Shown here piece by piece: positions 40,613 through 48,142 of a stretch of DNA of 64,000 nucleotides (positions are counted from its first letter, which is position 1; each line of letters starts with the position of its first letter). The DNA is from Novosphingobium piscinae (lineage in GTDB: Bacteria > Pseudomonadota > Alphaproteobacteria > Sphingomonadales > Sphingomonadaceae). The notes beneath the pieces were generated by a model that ran no database searches, was not told where the DNA came from, and saw only the letters and a list, made by a program, of their open reading frames with translations. The stretch is taken from assembly GCF_014230355.1 (NCBI RefSeq), contig NZ_JACLAX010000008.1, positions 62,001-126,000 on the forward strand. The letters run 5' to 3'. The position numbers were made by a program, and so were the translations under genes.

Positions 40613-41200
40613 ATGACGGGATTCGACATCTGCGTGCTGGTACTGGTCGGGCTGGGCGCGGTCATGGGGTTTCTGCGCGGCTTCGTACAAGAGGTCCTTG
40701 CCCTTGCCGCCTGGGGGGTATCGCTAGTGGCGATCCACTATGCCCATACCCCCGCCAGCCTGATGCTCGAGGGCTATGTGGGCAACCGCATGGGCGCCAA
40801 TGCCATCCTCGCCTTCGCGCTACTGCTGCTGATCCCCTATGTTGTGGTCAAACTGATCGCGGGTCGGCTCGGCCAGGCCAGTCGTAGCTCGTTCCTTGGC
40901 CCGGTCGATCGCGTGATCGGCTTCGGCTTCGGCGCGGTGAAGGGCATGCTGATCGCGGTGATCGGGTTCTCGATCCTGGTACTGGGCTATGACACGGTGT
41001 GGGGCGTGGACGGCCGGCCCGACTGGATCACCCAGTCACGCACCTATCCGTTCATCAACGCCAGCAGCGACGCGTTGGTGACGATGATCGGCGAACGCCG
41101 GCGCGAGGCAGCCGAAGCGGCCTCGGCCGAAGCCGGGCGCGACGAGGAGGCTCCTGCAGAGCGCCGCTCGCGGCGGCGGCGGCCGGCCCGGGCCGACTGA
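40613..41200 (+). CDS. CvpA family membrane protein
   Basis: A 195-residue inner-membrane protein with four hydrophobic helices (FDICVLVLVGLGAVMGFLRG first). The GFLRGFVQEVLALAAW segment is the CvpA signature. In E. coli CvpA is linked to colicin V production and envelope stress; the biochemical role is not settled. The tail is charged and arginine-rich (RRSRRRRPARAD). The stop is immediately followed by the ATG of the NifU-like gene. Confidence 0.9.
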   Translation: MTGFDICVLVLVGLGAVMGFLRGFVQEVLALAAWGVSLVAIHYAHTPASLMLEGYVGNRMGANAILAFALLLLIPYVVVKLIAGRLGQASRSSFLGPVDRVIGFGFGAVKGMLIAVIGFSILVLGYDTVWGVDGRPDWITQSRTYPFINASSDALVTMIGERRREAAEAASAEAGRDEEAPAERRSRRRRPARAD

Positions 41201-41635
41201 ATGAGCGCCGTCACCCGGCTTTACACCCCGGACATCCTGGCCCTGGCCGTTCGTCTGGCGGAACAGCCACTCGATCCGGGCCATCCGCATCATGGCCGCG
41301 CGCGCTCGGCCAGCTGCGGGAGCACGCTGGAGCTGTCGCTCGCGCTGGATGACCAGCAGCGCATCGCCGCCCTCGGTGCGCGGGCCCAGGCCTGCGCCAT
41401 CGGCCAGGCCAGCGCGGCGCTGTTCCTCGACGGGGCGACCGGACAGTCGAGCGCGCAGCTCGACAGGTCGCGCGCTGCGCTGCGCGCCTGGTTGACGGAC
41501 GAGGGGCCCCGGCCCGACTGGCCGGGGATCGACCTGCTCGAACCGGCCCGGGCCTTTCCGGCCCGCCACGGCGCGATCCTGCTGCCGTGGGACGCCGCGC
41601 TCGACGCCCTTTCACCCGGCGGGAACCGTCGCTAG
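41201..41635 (+). CDS. NifU/IscU-like scaffold protein lacking one cluster cysteine
   Basis: A 144-residue member of the IscU/NifU N-terminal family, annotated as iron-sulfur cluster scaffold in sphingomonads. Aligned by eye with IscU, the first cysteine (SCGS) and second (QACAIGQAS) are present, but the third position reads RHGAILLPW, with Gly instead of Cys, and the Asp after the first cysteine is Ser. It may not build a normal 2Fe-2S cluster and could have another role. It abuts cvpA directly. Confidence 0.78.
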   Translation: MSAVTRLYTPDILALAVRLAEQPLDPGHPHHGRARSASCGSTLELSLALDDQQRIAALGARAQACAIGQASAALFLDGATGQSSAQLDRSRAALRAWLTDEGPRPDWPGIDLLEPARAFPARHGAILLPWDAALDALSPGGNRR

Positions 41636-41668
41636 AACGCCGGGCTCGACTGGGAGGACACCGTCACG

Positions 41669-43309
41669 ATGAATGCAGCAGCGCAGCAGGCCGGTAGCGG
41701 CGCCCCGCTCGAACCGAGCGCGTCGGACATGCGCCTGGTGATTGCCGCCTCGTCGGCCGGCACCGTGTTCGAATGGTACGATTTCTTCATTTACGGGACG
41801 CTCAGCACGATCCTGTCGAAGACCTTCTTCCCGACCGGCAATGCCACCCTCGAACTGCTCCTGTTCTGGCTGGTCTTCGCGGTCGGCTTCGGCTTCCGTC
41901 CGCTTGGCGCGATCCTGTTCGGGTTCCTCGGCGACCGGCTGGGGCGCAAGTACACGTTCCTCGTCACGGTGACGCTGATGGGCGTGGCGACCGCCGGGGT
42001 CGGGCTGATCCCGTCGGCCGCGACGATCGGCTGGTGGGCGCCGGGCTGCGTGATCGCGCTGCGCATCCTGCAGGGTCTGGCGCTGGGCGGGGAATACGGC
42101 GGCGCGGCCATCTATGTGGCCGAACACGCCCCGTTCAATCGCCGCGGGTTCTACACCAGCTTCATCCAGGCCAGCGTGGTCGGCGGCTTCGTGCTCAGCC
42201 TGCTGGTGGTGCTGGCCTGCAAGTTCGCGCTGCCGGCCGAAGTCTGGGCCGCGTGGGGCTGGCGGGTGCCTTTCCTGCTCAGCCTCGCCTTGCTGGCGGT
42301 CTCGCTGTGGATGCGGCTCAAGCTGTCGGAAAGCCCGGTGTTCCAGGCGATGAAGGAAGCCGGCGAGATCTCGGGCAACCCATTCGTCGAGAGTTTCACC
42401 TATCCCGGCAATCCCAAGCGAATCTTCGTTGCCCTGTTCGGCGTTGCCGCTGGGCTGACGGTGATCTGGTACACCTCGATGTTCTCGGGGCTCGCCTTCA
42501 TCAAGGGGACCATGCACGTCGAGGACACGACCGCCGAAATCCTGGTCGGCCTGGCTGCGGCGCTGGGCATGGGGTTCTACCTGCTGTTCGGCCACCTGTC
42601 CGACCGCGTCGGCCGCAAGCTGCCGATCGTGGTCGGCTATGCCTTGACCCTCGCGTTGCTGATTCCAGCCTTCTGGTTCCTCGGCAGCACCACGGCGCGG
42701 CCCGGCGCCAATGTGCAGTGGACCATCTCCGGACCGGACTGCAGCTACAGCGCCTTCGCCACCAAGCAGACCAGCGACTGCGCCAAGCTGATGGCCGACT
42801 TCACGGGCGCCGGGCTCGGCTACAGGCTGACTTCCGCACCCACGGTCGGCCTCGCGATGGACGGTCGTGCCCTGCCTGTGGGCGCGCTCGACTGGAGCGA
42901 TGCCAAGGTTCGCAAGCTCCAGATCGAAGCGCTGGCCGGGCTCAAGGTGTTCAACGCCGCCAAGATCCAGCCGGATCTTGGCCAGTCGCTGCGGATCATC
43001 GCCGCCCTGCTGCTGGTCATGGCGCTCTCGGGGGCGACCTATGGGCCGGTTGCCGCGCTGCTGGCGGAGATGTTCCCGCCGCGGGTGCGCTACAGCTCGA
43101 TGTCGATCCCCTATCACATCGGCACCGGCTATTTCGGCGGCTTCCTGCCGTTCATTTCCACCTACATCGTCGCCAAGACCGGCAATCCCTACAATGGCCT
43201 GTGGTACACGTGGGGCGTGGTGCTGATGGCCCTGGTGGTGGCCTGGTGGGGCCTCAAGGGTGGCCGACCGACCGAGTTCAAGCCTGATGCCGCCGCTGAT
43301 GCCGGCTGA
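41669..43309 (+). CDS. MFS transporter, metabolite:H+ symporter (MHS) family, with large periplasmic loop
   Basis: A 546-residue transporter of the MHS group (relatives carry proline/betaine, citrate, alpha-ketoglutarate or shikimate). The family marker FEWYDFFIYGTLSTILSKTFFP, RPLGAILFGFLGDRLGRKY and RILQGLALGGEYGGA are clear. It is about 100 residues longer than the usual 430-450: residues about 350-445 form an extra hydrophilic segment with two cysteines (CSYSAFATKQTSDC), probably a periplasmic loop. Substrate unknown. alr starts within its 3' end. Confidence 0.9.
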   Translation: MNAAAQQAGSGAPLEPSASDMRLVIAASSAGTVFEWYDFFIYGTLSTILSKTFFPTGNATLELLLFWLVFAVGFGFRPLGAILFGFLGDRLGRKYTFLVTVTLMGVATAGVGLIPSAATIGWWAPGCVIALRILQGLALGGEYGGAAIYVAEHAPFNRRGFYTSFIQASVVGGFVLSLLVVLACKFALPAEVWAAWGWRVPFLLSLALLAVSLWMRLKLSESPVFQAMKEAGEISGNPFVESFTYPGNPKRIFVALFGVAAGLTVIWYTSMFSGLAFIKGTMHVEDTTAEILVGLAAALGMGFYLLFGHLSDRVGRKLPIVVGYALTLALLIPAFWFLGSTTARPGANVQWTISGPDCSYSAFATKQTSDCAKLMADFTGAGLGYRLTSAPTVGLAMDGRALPVGALDWSDAKVRKLQIEALAGLKVFNAAKIQPDLGQSLRIIAALLLVMALSGATYGPVAALLAEMFPPRVRYSSMSIPYHIGTGYFGGFLPFISTYIVAKTGNPYNGLWYTWGVVLMALVVAWWGLKGGRPTEFKPDAAADAG

Positions 43310-44351
43310 GCCTAGCTGCCCTCCACCTCCGCTGCGTCTAACGCTCGACCCCGCAGCCCTTGCCCACAATTGGCGCGCGCTGGACCGGCTGTCCGGGACA
43401 GCCGCGGCCGGGGCCGCCGTCAAGGCCGACGGTTATGGCATCGGCGCGCGCCGGGCGGTCCCGGTGCTGGCCGCTGCCGGCTGCCGTGATTTCTTTGTCG
43501 CGCACTGGGCCGAGGCGGCGGCGCTGGTTGATCTGGTCGATCCTGCCTGCCTCGCGGTTCTGCACGGACCATTGACGGCGGCCGAGGCCGCCTGGGCGCA
43601 GGCCAACGGCGTACGGCCAGTGTTGAATTCCCTGGAACAGATCGAACGCTGGCAGGCTGTCGGGGGCGGCGTCTGCCATCTGATGGTCGACACCGGGATC
43701 AACCGGCTCGGCCTGCCGCTGGCCGCGCTGGGCGATTCCCGCCTGGCTGCGCTTCGGGTCGACATTCTGCTCTCCCATCTGGCCTCAGCGGATGAGGAAT
43801 CCCCCCTCAATGGACGCCAGCTCGAAGCTTGGCAGGCGGCGCGCCAGCGGGTGCCGCATCGCCGAGCCAGCTTGGCCAACAGCGCCGGGATCACGCTGGG
43901 CGCGGCCTATCATGGCCAGCTCACCCGCCCGGGACTTGCCCTGTACGGCGGGGTGCCCTGCGCAGCCCTCGCTGGCCAGATCAGGCCGGTCGTCCGCCCG
44001 GAGGCCGCGATCCTGCAGGTGCGAACCATCGCGGCGGGAGATACGGTCGGCTACAATGCCACCTTCACCGCGCCCGGACCAATGCGGGTCGGGGTGGTCG
44101 GACTGGGCTATGCCGACGGTTACCTGCGCGCGTGGTCGGGCTGCGGGTCGGCCCATTTTGACGGGGTGCGACTGCCGGTGCTGGGCCGCGTCTCGATGGA
44201 CATGACCGTGATCGACCTGACCGCCACGCCGCGTGCCGGTGAGGGTGACTGGGTGACGATAGACTATGACCTTCCCGCTGCAGCGCAGCTCACCGGTCTG
44301 TCGCAGTACGAACTGCTGACTTCGCTTGGCCAGCGGCTGGCGCGGAACTAG
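43287..44351 (+). CDS. alr: Alanine racemase
   Basis: Alr interconverts L- and D-alanine with PLP, supplying D-Ala for peptidoglycan. The PLP lysine is in AVKADGYGIG (near residue 46) and the catalytic tyrosine in VGYNATFTAP; MVDTGINRLGL and RVSMDMTVIDL are typical. ATG 43287 (MPPLMPAEP) or ATG 43299 are both possible; each overlaps the transporter stop (43309) and implies coupling. About 354 aa, slightly short but within range. A GCGCAGC/GCTGCGC hairpin follows. Confidence 0.94.
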   Translation: MPPLMPAEPSCPPPPLRLTLDPAALAHNWRALDRLSGTAAAGAAVKADGYGIGARRAVPVLAAAGCRDFFVAHWAEAAALVDLVDPACLAVLHGPLTAAEAAWAQANGVRPVLNSLEQIERWQAVGGGVCHLMVDTGINRLGLPLAALGDSRLAALRVDILLSHLASADEESPLNGRQLEAWQAARQRVPHRRASLANSAGITLGAAYHGQLTRPGLALYGGVPCAALAGQIRPVVRPEAAILQVRTIAAGDTVGYNATFTAPGPMRVGVVGLGYADGYLRAWSGCGSAHFDGVRLPVLGRVSMDMTVIDLTATPRAGEGDWVTIDYDLPAAAQLTGLSQYELLTSLGQRLARN

Positions 44352-44373
44352 GCGCAGCGGCCTTTTGCTGCGC
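44352..44373 (+). terminator. Hairpin after alr
   Basis: GCGCAGC (44352-44358) pairs with GCTGCGC (44367-44373) with an eight-base loop containing TTTT. It starts at the alr stop. No downstream T tract, so only a weak terminator call. Confidence 0.4.
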
Positions 44374-44453
44374 AACATGGCCCGTGTTGCGTTGCAAAGA
44401 AGTCTGGTGCTAGGCGTTTGAATGGACCGAATCAGGCCCCGGGGACCCGCACA

Positions 44454-45029
44454 ATGAGCAACAAGCCGACCGACCAGGACGACGTTGTCATCATCAAGAA
44501 GTACGCCAACCGCCGGCTCTACAACACGCGGTCGTCCAGCTACATCACGCTCGACCACCTCGCCAAGATGACCCGCGAAGGGGTCGACTTCAAGGTGGTG
44601 GATGCCAAGACCGGTGGCGACATCACCCATTCGATTCTCACCCAGATCATCATGGAGGAGGAGGCCAACGGCGGCGAGCAGATCCTTCCGGTCAATTTCC
44701 TGCGTCAGCTGATCGCGATGTATGGCAATTCGATGCAGTCGCTGTTGCCGCACTACCTGGAAGCCTCGATGGAGCATTTCCGCGAGAACCAGCTCAAGCT
44801 GCGCAAGGCCTTCGAGGAGAGTCTGGGCAACAACCCGCTCGCCGCGATTGCCCAGCGCAACATGGAAATGTTCAAGGCAGCCGCGGCTGCCTTCATGCCC
44901 GGGATCGACGGGAGTGCTCCGCAGCAGGCGGCCAGCCAGGCCGAAGAGGACAAGCCGGCTGACGACCTTGCCGCGCTGAAGGCGCAGATGGCCGAGATGC
45001 AGAGAATGCTCGACCGCCTGGCCAAGTAG
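44454..45029 (+). CDS. phaR: Polyhydroxyalkanoate synthesis repressor PhaR
   Basis: PhaR represses phasin and PHA genes and lets go when it binds nascent PHA granules. The N-terminal DNA/PHB-binding region (IIKKYANRRLYNTRSSSYITLDHLAKM) is almost invariant in the family, followed by the VDFKVVDAKTGGDITHSILTQII segment and a C-terminal Ala-rich coiled coil. 191 aa with ATG 44454; an in-frame TTG at 44418 is less likely. A TTGC-GTT-GCAA palindrome at 44387-44397 may be its own operator. Confidence 0.92.
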   Translation: MSNKPTDQDDVVIIKKYANRRLYNTRSSSYITLDHLAKMTREGVDFKVVDAKTGGDITHSILTQIIMEEEANGGEQILPVNFLRQLIAMYGNSMQSLLPHYLEASMEHFRENQLKLRKAFEESLGNNPLAAIAQRNMEMFKAAAAAFMPGIDGSAPQQAASQAEEDKPADDLAALKAQMAEMQRMLDRLAK

Positions 45030-45090
45030 GCGCAAGCGCTGCGAAAAAACGGGTTCCCAGTTCCGCGGCCGATGCTCTAACAGCGCGGCC

Positions 45091-46638
45091 ATGACTCAGC
45101 CCAGCATCAAGCACGCCCTGTCCGTCACCCGCGAGAGCGATTTCGCTGCCTGGTACCAGGAGGTTATCGCCGAGGCCGAGATGGCCGAGGAATCGGGCGT
45201 TCGTGGCTGCATGGTGATCAAGCCGTGGGGCTATGGCATCTGGGAGCGCATCCAGCAGATCATGGACGGCCGCATCAAGGAGGCCGGAGTCCAGAACTGC
45301 TACTTCCCGCTGTTCATCCCGCTGTCCTACTTCGCCAAGGAGGCCGAGCACGTCGAAGGCTTTGCCAAGGAGATGGCGGTAGTCACCCACCATCGCCTGG
45401 TGAGCGACGGGAAGGGCGGGCTGGTCCCCGATCCCGAGGCCCGGCTCGAGGAGCCGCTCGTGGTGCGGCCGACCTCGGAGACAGTGATCGGCGCGGCGAT
45501 GGCGCGGTGGATCCAGTCGTGGCGCGACCTGCCGCTGCTGACCAACCAGTGGGCCAACGTGGTCCGCTGGGAGATGCGCACCCGCATGTTCTTGCGCACC
45601 AGCGAATTCCTCTGGCAGGAGGGCCACACCGCCCACGCCGACCGGTCAGACGCCATGGCCGAGACGCTGCGCGCGCTGGAGATGTACCGCAGCTTCTCCG
45701 AGGATGTCCTGGCCATGCCGGTGATCGCCGGCGAGAAGCCGGAGAACGAGCGGTTCCCCGGCGCTGTTGCGACCTATTCGATCGAGGCGATGATGCAGGA
45801 CGGCAAGGCCCTCCAGGCCGGCACCTCGCACTACCTCGGCACCGCCTTCGCCGAGGCCGCCGGGATCCGCTATCAGGACCGCGAAGGCCAGCAGACGCTG
45901 TGCCATACCACCAGCTGGGGCGTGTCCACCCGGATGATCGGCGGGGTGATCATGACCCACGGCGACGATGACGGGCTGCGAGTGCCTCCCGCGATCGCGC
46001 CGCACCAGATCGTGATCCTGCCGATGTTGCGCGAGGACGACGGCGACGCGGCCCTGCTGGCCTATTGCGAAACGCTGCGCGCCGAGCTGGCGCAGCAGAG
46101 CGCGCTGGGCGAGCGGGTTCGCGTGCTGCTCGACAAGCGCCCTGGCAAGGCCACCCAGAAGCGCTGGGGCTGGGTCAAGAAGGGCGTGCCGCTGATCCTC
46201 GAGATCGGGGGCCGCGATGCTGCGGGCGAGCAGGTTTCGGCGCTGCGCCGCGACCGGCTGTGGCGAGCCGACGGCAAGGTCAACTTCGTTGGCCAGTCGC
46301 GCGGCGATTTCGTGGCGGGCGCCGCCGATGCGCTTGAGGACGTGCAGCGCAGCCTGCATGCCGAGGCGACCGCCCGGCGCGATGCCCAGATCGAGCGTGG
46401 CGTGAGCACTCTGGACGGGCTGGCCGACTATTTCGCCGAGGGCAACCGCTACCCCGGTTGGGTCGAGCTTGGCTGGTCGCGGCCCACCGGCGCGGCGCTG
46501 GAAGCGGTCGTGGCCAAGCTCAAGGCGCTCAAGCTGACCATCCGGAACACGCCGATGGACGCGCCGGCGCCCGGCGGCACCTGCCCGTTCACCGGCGAAC
46601 CGGCAGTCGAGACGATCTACGTCGCGCGGTCGTACTGA
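45091..46638 (+). CDS. proS: Proline--tRNA ligase, archaeal/eukaryotic type (ProS type 3)
   Basis: A class II aminoacyl-tRNA synthetase charging tRNA-Pro. The 515-residue form lacks the INS editing domain of the E. coli type and has the archaeal/eukaryote-like layout: DFAAWYQEVIAEAEMAEES at the start, VRPTSETVIGAAM (motif 2 region), RTSEFLWQEGHTAHA, and a C-terminal zinc-type end (FTGEPAVETIYVARSY). This form is found in some bacteria including some alphaproteobacteria, probably by ancient transfer (inference). No T-box is visible upstream. Confidence 0.95.
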   Translation: MTQPSIKHALSVTRESDFAAWYQEVIAEAEMAEESGVRGCMVIKPWGYGIWERIQQIMDGRIKEAGVQNCYFPLFIPLSYFAKEAEHVEGFAKEMAVVTHHRLVSDGKGGLVPDPEARLEEPLVVRPTSETVIGAAMARWIQSWRDLPLLTNQWANVVRWEMRTRMFLRTSEFLWQEGHTAHADRSDAMAETLRALEMYRSFSEDVLAMPVIAGEKPENERFPGAVATYSIEAMMQDGKALQAGTSHYLGTAFAEAAGIRYQDREGQQTLCHTTSWGVSTRMIGGVIMTHGDDDGLRVPPAIAPHQIVILPMLREDDGDAALLAYCETLRAELAQQSALGERVRVLLDKRPGKATQKRWGWVKKGVPLILEIGGRDAAGEQVSALRRDRLWRADGKVNFVGQSRGDFVAGAADALEDVQRSLHAEATARRDAQIERGVSTLDGLADYFAEGNRYPGWVELGWSRPTGAALEAVVAKLKALKLTIRNTPMDAPAPGGTCPFTGEPAVETIYVARSY

Positions 46639-46725
46639 GGCAGCCGGCGCGCGCCCGGATACCTTCTCGGGCAGGCGCGCAAGCCAGCGCTTGAAATCGC
46701 GCCGCGCCGGGCCGACAACGCAGGA

Positions 46726-48066
46726 ATGATCCTGCGCACACTTGCTCCCCTGTCGCTGCTCCTGTCCACCGCCGCCCTGGCCCAGGCTCAGCCGGGAACC
46801 GCGCCCGAAGCCGTGTCCCAGGCCCGCCTGCGGGCTGACGTCGATCGGCTGGTCGGCTTCGGCACGCGGCATACCCTGTCGAGTCAGACCGATCCCAAGC
46901 GCGGTATCGGCGCTGCCCGCACCTGGGCCGAGGCCGAGCTGCGCAAGACCAGCAAGGCCTGCGGCAACTGCCTTGAGATCACGCTGCCCGAGAAGATGGT
47001 GTCGGGCAACCGCATCCCGACCCCGGTGCGACTGGTCAATGTCGTGGCGATCCAGCGCGGCACCGAGCGGCCGAACGAGGTCGTGATCGTCCAGGCACAC
47101 ATCGATTCGCGCCGCACCAATGAAATGGACTTCACCGGCGATGCCCCCGGCGCCAACGACGACGGCTCGGGCACCGCGCTGGTGCTCGAGGCGGCGCGGA
47201 TCCTGTCGCGGCAGCGCTTTCCCACCACGATCGTCTATGCCGTGCTGAGCGGGGAGGAGCAGGGACTCTACGGCGGGCGCCTGCTGGCGGAGTATGCCAA
47301 GGCCCAGGGCTGGACCGTGAAGGCTGTCCTCAACAACGACATCGTCGGCAATTCGCGCGGGTCCGACGGTTATGTCGACGATCGCCACGTGCGGGTGTTT
47401 TCCGAAGGGCCGCGCGCCGATCTCGACGAGAAGACCCGCAAGGCGCAGCGCGCCTATGGCGGCGAGAACGACAGTCCGAGCCGAAACCTGTCGCGCTACA
47501 TCGCCACGCTCGCCGGGCAGCGCAGCGATGGCTTCGCGGTGCGCCAGGTGTGGCGAGCAGACCGGGCCGGCCGGGGAGGCGACCATCTGCCGTTCGAGGA
47601 GTTCGGCTATCCGGCGATCCGCTTCAGCGTGGCGGTGGAGGACTTTCATCGCCAGCACCAGGACGTCCGGGTGGACAACGGGACACCGTACGGCGACCTG
47701 CCCGAAGCCATGGACTTTCCTTATCTCGCCCGCGTGACAGAGCTTAACATCGCCGCCCTTGCAGCCCTGGCGCGCGCGCCGATGCCGCCGGTCGCCAAGG
47801 CCGACTTTGCGGTGAAGACCTACACCGACCTGAACTGGACCCCGGTGGCCGGAGCGGCGCGCTATGCGATCTGGCGCCGCCGCACCGATGCCGCGACCTG
47901 GCAGGGCGATCCCGTGCTGGTCGACGCCCCCGCCACGACCACCCGGTTCGAGGGCTTGCGCGGCGACGACTGGGTGTTCGGGGTCAGCGCGCGCGCCGCC
48001 GATGGCAGTGAAAGCCCGATTGCCTCGGCCCTGCCGGGCGGCCAGTTCACCCCGCTCGCCCCCTGA
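46726..48066 (+). CDS. Secreted M28 family metallopeptidase with C-terminal Fn3-like domain
   Basis: A 446-residue zinc aminopeptidase-type protein. The signal peptide MILRTLAPLSLLLSTAALAQA is cut near residue 21. Metal ligands of the M28 core are visible: IVQAHIDSR, GANDDGSGTAL, SGEEQGLYGG, NNDIVGNSRG and HLPFEEFGYPAIRF. The last 100 residues resemble a fibronectin type III domain (LNWTPVAGAARYAIWRR). It likely digests peptides in the periplasm or outside the cell. It stands alone between proS and rnr. Confidence 0.9.
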   Translation: MILRTLAPLSLLLSTAALAQAQPGTAPEAVSQARLRADVDRLVGFGTRHTLSSQTDPKRGIGAARTWAEAELRKTSKACGNCLEITLPEKMVSGNRIPTPVRLVNVVAIQRGTERPNEVVIVQAHIDSRRTNEMDFTGDAPGANDDGSGTALVLEAARILSRQRFPTTIVYAVLSGEEQGLYGGRLLAEYAKAQGWTVKAVLNNDIVGNSRGSDGYVDDRHVRVFSEGPRADLDEKTRKAQRAYGGENDSPSRNLSRYIATLAGQRSDGFAVRQVWRADRAGRGGDHLPFEEFGYPAIRFSVAVEDFHRQHQDVRVDNGTPYGDLPEAMDFPYLARVTELNIAALAALARAPMPPVAKADFAVKTYTDLNWTPVAGAARYAIWRRRTDAATWQGDPVLVDAPATTTRFEGLRGDDWVFGVSARAADGSESPIASALPGGQFTPLAP

Positions 48067-48142
48067 GCACGGGCATTCCCGGCATCCGCCGGGCACAGGG
48101 CGGATTGTCTTCGCGCCACTTTGCCCCCAAGGACGGCGGAAC

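Noticed and set aside
41612..43423. 603-codon minus-strand frame opposite the MHS transporter
   Set aside because: Charged, Gly/Arg/Gln-rich sequence without structure, opposite a clear membrane protein.
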